DNA from: Acanthamoeba sp. SK_2022b
Lineage: Eukaryota; Discosea; Longamoebia; Acanthamoebidae
Direction: 5' to 3'
Assembly: GCA_027943245.1 (NCBI GenBank)
Contig: JANDJZ010000023.1
Span: forward strand, 160,169 to 224,168
Length of the DNA stretch: 64,000 nucleotides
This document shows, piece by piece, positions 60,214-64,000 of this stretch. Position 1 is the stretch's first letter; each line of letters begins with the position of its first letter. The notes under the pieces are model-generated. The model was given only the letters and a program-made list of their open reading frames with translations, had not been told where the DNA came from and ran no database searches. Made by a program: the position numbers and the translations under genes.

Positions 60214-61927
60214 ATGGCAGGTAAAATCCAAATCGTCGACCGCACACTTCCTCTCCGGCCAAATACTTAGCATATTTGTACACCGTGGTGGAGAGACGTT
60301 GCTGGCAACGTTGTTGTGTGCTGTGATGCTCTCCTGAATGAATCTAACGCCATCGTCACATGTGTCCCACCTCTGCAGGCACACACGGTCGAGGCTATCC
60401 GATGCCTCCCGGCTATCCGCAGCAAGGGACGTCGCCCATACAGTCTCTGCTGCTGGGATCGTCTGGCGTGCCGCCGGCCGGTGTACAGCAACCACATCCG
60501 CAAGTCGTGCAGCAACTCATTCAGCACTACTTGCTTGTACCGCTTCCCCCTCTTTAGACCTCTCATTGAGAAGCCGTACTCACTAGTTGTACAGCAGGTA
60601 CAGGCCCAGGCCCAGGCACAACTACAAGCGCAAGCGCAAGCTCAGGCCCAGGCCCAGGCGCAAGCACAAGCTCAAGCGCAGCAGGAAAAGCAGAAGCAGC
60701 TGCAGCTGCAGCAACAGCAACAGCAACAGCAACAAAAGCAGCAGCAGCAGAAGCAACAGCAAGAACAGCAAAAACGGCAGAAGCACGTGCTGGTGCAGCA
60801 ACGCAAGAGACAGCTCGAGCTACAAAACCGAACGATCGATCTCAGGCCCGCTCCGCCCAAGTCAAATGGCTCCGGTGAGGGCGCCAAGGTACCCTCCTCG
60901 CCACGCGGATGGGGTGGCGGTCCCTTAACTCACCCTCGTCCTTCCATGTGGGTTGATGTACCCAGCCTTCGTCGCCTCCTTCACGGAAGAGACCCTCCTC
61001 GGCGTTGACGAAGGGCGCCGTGACTCCCGGCTCGAGCCCATCGGCTTCGCAAAAGGCAAGCGGAGCTTCGCAGCCGATCAAGCGACAGCGCACTGAGCCC
61101 GGTCCTAGTCCGTCCATCGTTTCGTTGCACAAGATGCTGGCCAGGCTTGCGCCGCCGCCACCATCCGAAGCGCCTTCGTCGTCATCATCGCGCGCGACGT
61201 CGTCTTCGTCTTCGGCAACGACCAAGGCGAAGGAGTTACCTTCGACACAGGCGAAGTTGCCTCCAGCACCCAAGAAGGCAGCGCCTCGTGCGCCGTGCGC
61301 CAAGCCACCGGTACGGCGCCCCCGTCCACGCTCAGATGGGCTGCGCACACCGCTGATTGGTGCCGTGTGGGTGTTTGGCGGGTGATCCAGATTCAGCCGC
61401 TCAACAAGCGCCGCGTGTTCGACACGGCCTCGAGGAGGAGGATCACGATGGAGCACGGGGTCGGGACGGGGAAGAGCTACTTCCTGGAGTTGGGCGTCAC
61501 GGTGGTGGGCGACACGCTGAAAGGCATCACGTCGGGCGAGATCAAACAGGTCTTCGTCCCGACGCCGGAGTGGGTCGAGGCCCAGAAGAAAAAGGAAGAG
61601 GAGGCTGCGGTGAGAAGGAAGCAGAAGGCCGAGGAAGCGAGGGCCTACCGACAGCTGCAGAGGCAGAAGAAGCTCAAGCAACTCGAAGAGAGGCGGCGGA
61701 TAGCCCGAGAGCGGAAGCAAAAGGCCAAGGAGGCCCGGCTCGCCCAAGAAGGCGGGGCGCAGGGAGAGGAGGAAGAAGAGGAGGAGGGAGAAGAAGAGGA
61801 AGACGAGGAAGAGGAGGCGGACGAGGAAGACGAGGAGGCCGGGGAGGGAGAGAGACGAAAGGGCGAGGAGGCTGGCGATAGCGAGGCGGAGGAACAGGGA
61901 GAGGAAGCCACAGCGGAGACCATATGA
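60214..61927 (+). CDS. Q/A-rich coiled-coil protein, probably nuclear
   Basis: Exon 1 is seven bases (ATGGCAG, 60214-60220); after a GT-AG intron, exon 2 (60379) continues THGRGYPMPPGYPQQG and PHPQVVQQLIQHYLL. Exon 3 (about 60598) is a long (AQ)n then poly-Q tract ending RKRQLELQNRTIDLRPAPPK. Next exons give Ser/Pro/Lys-rich segments (SRKRPSSALTKGAVTPGSSP, ASQPIKRQRTEPGPS) that look like nuclear localisation signals. After the intron near 61312-61390 comes the best-folded part, IQPLNKRRVFDTASRRRITM and GTGKSYFLELGVTVVGDTLK, then a basic coiled coil and an acidic tail to TGA 61925-61927. No family recognised. Composition suggests a transcription or chromatin-associated factor; this is inference. 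Confidence 0.7.
60598..60780 (+). repeat. (CAGGCC)n / (CAA,CAG)n coding repeat
   Basis: Encodes alternating Ala-Gln then runs of Gln in the Q-rich gene. Mixed CAA/CAG codons and mixed GCA/GCC/GCG codons indicate the protein pattern is kept rather than being a fresh slippage run. Confidence 0.92.
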
Positions 61928-62002
61928 TCTCCGCATGTGCCTTGTCCCTACTACTATTTATTTATACCCACACTTTCCATCCACAACATACACCACCTTT
62001 TG

Positions 62003-62008
62003 AATAAA
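62003..62008 (+). terminator. Poly(A) signal AATAAA
   Basis: AATAAA 76 nt after the stop of the Q-rich gene, in an AT-rich trailer. Confidence 0.7.
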
Positions 62009-62202
62009 AGCTGCACTTAATTCTGTAAAAAAAACACCGCCTCTTCTTCCTCGCTGTTGGTTTCATCTGTTAGGGCAGAGTTGGCCAGTGCTCTGGTAGG
62101 CCCTTCTTGCGGCAACTCACGCCAGATAGAAGGCATGCAAGAGGTCTGATCAAACTCTAGAGCACCATGGCCGCGGGCAACAGTGCTGCCGCTGGGCGAG
62201 GA

Positions 62203-62237
62203 TTTTCTGTTGGCGCCAAAAGCCGGCCAACAGAAAA
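62203..62237. promoter_or_regulatory. E2F-type site within a 12-bp inverted repeat
   Basis: TTTTCTGTTGGC (62203-62214) and its exact reverse complement GCCAACAGAAAA (62226-62237) face each other across 11 bases. The left arm and loop contain TTGGCGCCAAAA (62210-62221), a near-perfect palindromic match to the E2F/DP consensus TTTSSCGC. It is about 150 bp upstream of the POLD3-like ATG, a gene class controlled by E2F in animals and plants. Confidence 0.6.
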
Positions 62238-62367
62238 GGCGGGAAGACCGCAGCAGGCTCCGCTCACATTCTGCACTTGGCCCTCCATCCGCATTGGGCG
62301 ACTCTATTCAGGTAGGTCCTTTGTACTTGCGAGTGATCAAACGTTAAGTCTCCAAACGTGGGCAGAA

Positions 62368-64000
62368 ATGGCGGAAGATGAAATGTACCTCGGTAATCTG
62401 GAGGCATGGATCTGCGAAGAGAAGAAAATCGTACGGCTAGCCTTTCGCCTTTCCTTGCGTCCATTCTTACGTGTACCTCCCATTCTGTCAGATTACCTAC
62501 AAGTGGCTCAGCAACGAGCTGTCCGTTCCTTCAAATGTAGCGAAGCAGTACGGCTATCTTGTGCGTCTTCGATTTGCCCAGTTTTAACCAGCCTCCCTTC
62601 ATCAGAATGCTCCACGCCTTTGTGGAAAAGAAGAAGTCGGAGGTGCAGCCCATCTATCTGCTCTCCGGCAATAGAGAGGGACACGGCCACACTGTCACGC
62701 TCGTCGCCAAGTCCAAGCTTGCAGGTTGCTCACCTCCTCTAGACGACCGCTGACGATTGCGCTCACCTCACTTTGCATCCTCTTGTGCGCCTGCAACGCA
62801 ACGCAACGCAACGCAACAAACAGAAACCAAGAAGCAGTTCGAGCCCATCTTTTCGTTGCATGTCTACAGCGTACAGGCCGTGTTGCCCAAGGATAGCGCC
62901 CAGCTTTGGTCTGTGGACAACGAGCAGTGCAAGGCACTCTTCGCCCAGCCCGACAACCCTATCGCCACCAATGGGTGCATCCTCCGCTCATCTCTTCCTC
63001 GCCAGCGATCGCCACACGCAGCGCTCGGGCGGACACTGAAAACGTTTCCTCCTCCCTGACCAGGTGGAGCGCCATCGACTACCCCGAGGGCAAGGAGAGG
63101 CACAGCGCGCCGGCTCCGGCCGCGGCTTCTCGACAGGAGCCCGCGCCGGTGGTCAAGAAGGAGACCAAGGTGAAGGTGCAGCCCAAGGAGGAGGCCAACA
63201 CGAGCCAGCCCAGCTCGCCCGAGAAGGAGAAGCCCGCCGCCAAATCCAGCCGTCTGACCAAGCCGGCCGCAGGCAAGAAGTCGTCGTCGTCGCCCACGAA
63301 AAAGCAGGCGGCCGGCGCGCGGGAGATGACCTCCTTCTTCAAGAAGGCCCCCGAGGAGGAGAAGACGCAGACGCTGATCGCCAACGCCAAGGCCGGGAAG
63401 CCGGCCAAGGGCGCGAGCCCCTCCAAGGCCAAGAATTTGGATGGCTTCTTCGCCAAGAGGGAGAAGGCAGACGGCGAAGAAGGCAACGAGGGGGAGGGGG
63501 AGGAGGGAGAAGAGAGGGAGAAGGTTGAGGAGGCCGCCGTGGAGGTCAGGAAGGTCAAGCAGGAGAAGATCGCCGAGACCGACGAGCTCGACGAGCTGTT
63601 GGGCGGCGAGAGCCACAAGCCTCACGCCAAGGCCAAGGCCAAGGCGAGGGCGGCCCCTGCGCGGAAGAGGTCGGCGGACGGCGACGACGACAATGACGAC
63701 GGTATGGACTTTGAGAGCAGGGCCGACACCACCGCCAAGCGGCAGCGCTTGCGCAAGGGCAAGAGGAAGAGGGGCGACGCCGACAACGACGACAACGAAG
63801 GAGCGGAAGCCAATGGCCGACCGGCCCAAGCGATCAAAAAGGAGAAGGAGGACAACGACGATCAACAGGAAAAGGAGGAGGAGGAAGAGAAGAAGACGAG
63901 GACGACGGCGAAGAGGAGGAGGGTGGTGCCGGCCGAACCGGAGGAGGAGGAGGGCGAAGCGGAGCGCAAGGAAGAGGCCGATCCCCAGCCGGCCCGGAAA
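62368..64000 (+). CDS. DNA polymerase delta subunit 3 homologue (POLD3/Cdc27/p66), 3' partial
   Basis: ATG 62368 (MAEDEMYLGNLEAWICEEKK); an earlier in-frame ATG at 62167 has no family-like sequence after it. Joined exons give KKI/ITYKWLSNELSVPSNVAK, Q/MLHAFVEKKKSEVQPIYLLS, GHTVTLVAKSKLA, FEPIFSLHVYSVQAVLPKDS and the WSAIDYPEGKE exon, following the winged-helix N-terminal domain of POLD3 in order. The C-terminal part is the usual long charged linker rich in Lys, Glu and Ser, with two FF motifs, REMTSFFKKA (about 63325) and NLDGFFAKRE (about 63437), that resemble PCNA-interacting motifs. The gene runs off the right edge, so the usual C-terminal PIP box is not seen. POLD3 links Pol delta to PCNA and other replication factors in the nucleus. 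Confidence 0.88.
62793..62817. repeat. (GCAAC)n microsatellite in POLD3-like intron
   Basis: Five copies of GCAAC/CGCAA just before the acceptor AG of the exon beginning with FEPIFSLHVYS. Confidence 0.85.

Noticed and set aside
1..64000. CRISPR arrays, bacterial operons, insertion sequences, tRNA and rRNA genes
   Set aside because: None seen. The repeats are coding arrays or microsatellites; no transposase, terminal inverted repeat with target duplication, or cloverleaf could be supported.

Overview
This window is nuclear DNA from a GC-rich, gene-dense unicellular eukaryote, most likely an Acanthamoeba-like amoebozoan. The evidence is direct: nearly every gene is split by many short GT-AG introns of roughly 50-170 nt. 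Genes sit 80-400 bp apart on both strands. The products are eukaryotic (IK/RED splicing factor, p24 cargo receptor, RasGEF, myotubularin, POLD3-like protein, SMYD-like SET/MYND protein). The species name is inferred from general character; no marker gene is present to prove it.

Region 1 (1-16546) is one uninterrupted reading frame of more than 5,500 codons, open at the left edge. It encodes a giant protein made of about 900 hexapeptides, probably a beta-solenoid, followed by a non-repetitive C-terminal domain of about 160 residues. The DNA has nested periodicities of 18 bp, 360 or 378 bp, and higher-order blocks of about 1.5-1.9 kb. It is the only long gene here without introns and is the strongest candidate for something undescribed.

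Region 2 (16755-31588) holds a peroxisomal-type ABC half-transporter (ABCD family, -), a mitochondrial YbaB/EbfC-like protein (+), the IK/RED spliceosomal protein (-), a p24/TMED cargo receptor (-), S-formylglutathione hydrolase (+) and a RasGEF with a talin/HIP1-like helical region (-).

Region 3 (31849-42540) holds a likely FAAP100 homologue of the Fanconi anaemia core complex (-), a 2H phosphoesterase (+), a SAP-domain protein with probable propeller-like C-terminal half (-) and an alpha/beta hydrolase (-).

Region 4 (42876-55746) is a run of plus-strand genes: a very large myotubularin phosphatase with a PH domain, an acidic coiled-coil linker and three talin-head-like ubiquitin folds; a four-helix membrane protein; geranylgeranyl diphosphate synthase; a small unknown protein; and a membrane-anchored short-chain dehydrogenase.

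Region 5 (55830-64000) has a TPR-SET-MYND protein with a long histidine/cysteine metal-binding-like insertion (-), a Q/A-rich coiled-coil nuclear-type protein (+), and the 5' part of a DNA polymerase delta subunit 3 (POLD3/Cdc27) homologue (+) cut by the right edge. The last has a perfect E2F-type site in its upstream region. These genes do not form a pathway. Themes that recur are membrane/cytoskeletal signalling (RasGEF, myotubularin, giant solenoid) and DNA replication/repair (FAAP100-like, POLD3-like).

Exon boundaries were placed by eye from splice signals and protein continuity. Gene spans are more reliable than individual introns. Starts follow ATG codons that give a sensible N-terminus.
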